64,000 nucleotides of DNA, taken from the NCBI GenBank assembly GCA_020639095.1, contig JACKHH010000017.1, positions 1 to 64,000 of the forward strand. Direction: 5' to 3'. This stretch comes from Phycisphaerales bacterium (GTDB lineage: Bacteria > Planctomycetota > Phycisphaerae > UBA1845). The notes beneath the pieces were generated by a model. That model searched no databases. It worked only from the letters and a program-made list of their open reading frames with translations, and was not told the DNA's origin. This document shows positions 63,303 through 64,000 of the stretch, piece by piece (the stretch's first letter is position 1; each line of letters starts with the position of its first letter). The position numbers and the translations under genes were made by a program.

Positions 63303-64000
63303 ACCGTCAGCTCCGCTTCCGGTTCCTTTTCGGTCGTCCGACCGATATTGCTCCTACTAGCGGCATCGGAAACCACGCAGCGGAACTTTCCTGATTTTTC
63401 CGTAGCGATCCTGTCAACCAACTGTATACGAACGTCGAGATCCGCCCCCAATCTGCGGCGTAATCCGGTGCGAATGTGCTCTGCGTCGCTGTCCGCGAAT
63501 CCCGTGTCCGGTACGACTGAAACGCAGACATTGCGTTCTTCGTCTTGGCGGATTTGGAATTGTCGCACGGTCGCGAGTTCGCGCACGACGTAGATGGCCG
63601 ATAATGCGTGTTGTAGCGCACCGTTGGCGGCGACGAGGTGATCGGTCCGCCGGCCCTCAACGACGCCAATCTGCCGCCAGGTGCGCCCGCAAGCGCATGG
63701 GCCGTCCTCACGTCTGCCGATGTCGCCTGTCCGATAACGCAGTAGCGGTGTGGCCCAGGCTTCGAGATGCGTGATGACGATTTCACCGGACTCGCCCGGT
63801 TCCACAGGCATACCCGCGTCGTCAACAATTTCCACGATGACACCGTCTTCGACGATGTGCATCCCCCCTTCGGGGCATTCGTGGGCGATGAATCCGCCGT
63901 CTCGGCTGCCGTAGCCATTGGCGATCGGCGCGCGGAAGAAGCGGCGTAACGCGCGGCGATCGTGCGGTGCGAGCCACTCTCCGGTGGTGAACACGGCGCG
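63299..64000 (-). CDS. PaaK/CapK-like adenylate-forming enzyme (5' end outside window)
   Basis: Frame open to the right edge, so the N-terminal part is missing; 233 residues visible. Signatures of the phenylacetate-CoA ligase / CapK branch of the ANL superfamily are present: NGYGSRDGGFIAHEC, GESGEIVITHL, LLRYRTGDIG, and CACGRTW and VEGRRTDHLVA before a C-terminal domain. Relatives activate aromatic or sugar-linked acids, some in capsule gene clusters. The downstream overlap with the zinc-ribbon gene suggests joint expression. Substrate unknown. Confidence 0.82.
   Translation of the reverse strand, partial: RAVFTTGEWLAPHDRRALRRFFRAPIANGYGSRDGGFIAHECPEGGMHIVEDGVIVEIVDDAGMPVEPGESGEIVITHLEAWATPLLRYRTGDIGRREDGPCACGRTWRQIGVVEGRRTDHLVAANGALQHALSAIYVVRELATVRQFQIRQDEERNVCVSVVPDTGFADSDAEHIRTGLRRRLGADLDVRIQLVDRIATEKSGKFRCVVSDAASRSNIGRTTEKEPEAELTV

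Overview
The window is high-GC bacterial chromosome with long, closely packed genes. It most resembles a member of the Planctomycetota, possibly a Phycisphaerae-like lineage. This rests on secreted proteins ending in dockerin-like Asp/Asn calcium-loop repeats, a tail-anchored zinc-ribbon protein, many short exported or lipid-anchored proteins, and intergenic DNA crowded with several families of short covarying hairpins. No rRNA, tRNA, CRISPR array, transposase or phage gene was seen, so the lineage is an inference.

Region by region. 2-8548 (+): a MetX-MetW fusion cut by the left edge, glutamate synthase large subunit (gltB) and dihydroxy-acid dehydratase (ilvD). 9273-19288 (-): a full branched-chain amino acid operon in the order leader, ilvB, ilvM-like, ilvC, leuA, leuC, leuD, cimA, leuB. 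It starts at a strong sigma-70-type promoter and runs through what looks like a classic ribosome-mediated attenuator: a 49-codon leader with a Leu/Val/Ile run, mutually exclusive RNA segments 1:2, 2:3 and 3:4, then an intrinsic terminator. I consider this the most important observation. 19401-29091: a RidA-like protein, scpA, trpS, a four-helix membrane protein, an HDOD-GAF-histidine kinase with a response regulator, an HTH-receiver protein and mnmG. 29447-36612: an M14-type lipoprotein, an exported PPC/DUF296 protein, an NAD-dependent epimerase, an M50 metalloprotease, a metzincin lipoprotein and moeA.

36783-43686 (+) is an envelope cluster: lnt, a HEAT-repeat lipoprotein, mreD, a class B PBP (mrdA) and rodA, three of the four junctions overlapping. 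Three Hsp20 genes follow, the first behind a -24/-12 sigma-54-like promoter, then a 30-residue membrane peptide. 45735-52544 holds an FKBP lipoprotein, a secreted GH57-like glycosidase and a secreted metzincin, the last two with dockerin-like tails. 52653-64000 carries cysS with a duplicated C-terminal module, ispF, an arsenate-reductase-like phosphatase, a TIM-barrel protein, mutL, a PEGA lipoprotein, a polyprenyl-phosphate sugar transferase, an unknown lipoprotein, a zinc-ribbon protein and a PaaK/CapK-like adenylate-forming enzyme cut by the right edge.

Functional links. The operon plus ilvD covers valine and leucine synthesis, and isoleucine through citramalate. GltB supplies glutamate for the transaminations and MetXW feeds methionine. 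The lnt-mreD-mrdA-rodA block argues for peptidoglycan elongation and lipoprotein maturation, which fits the many predicted lipoproteins. Many long open frames opposite genes are high-GC shadows and were left out. Several gene starts were moved inward because the longer frames run through intergenic repeats.
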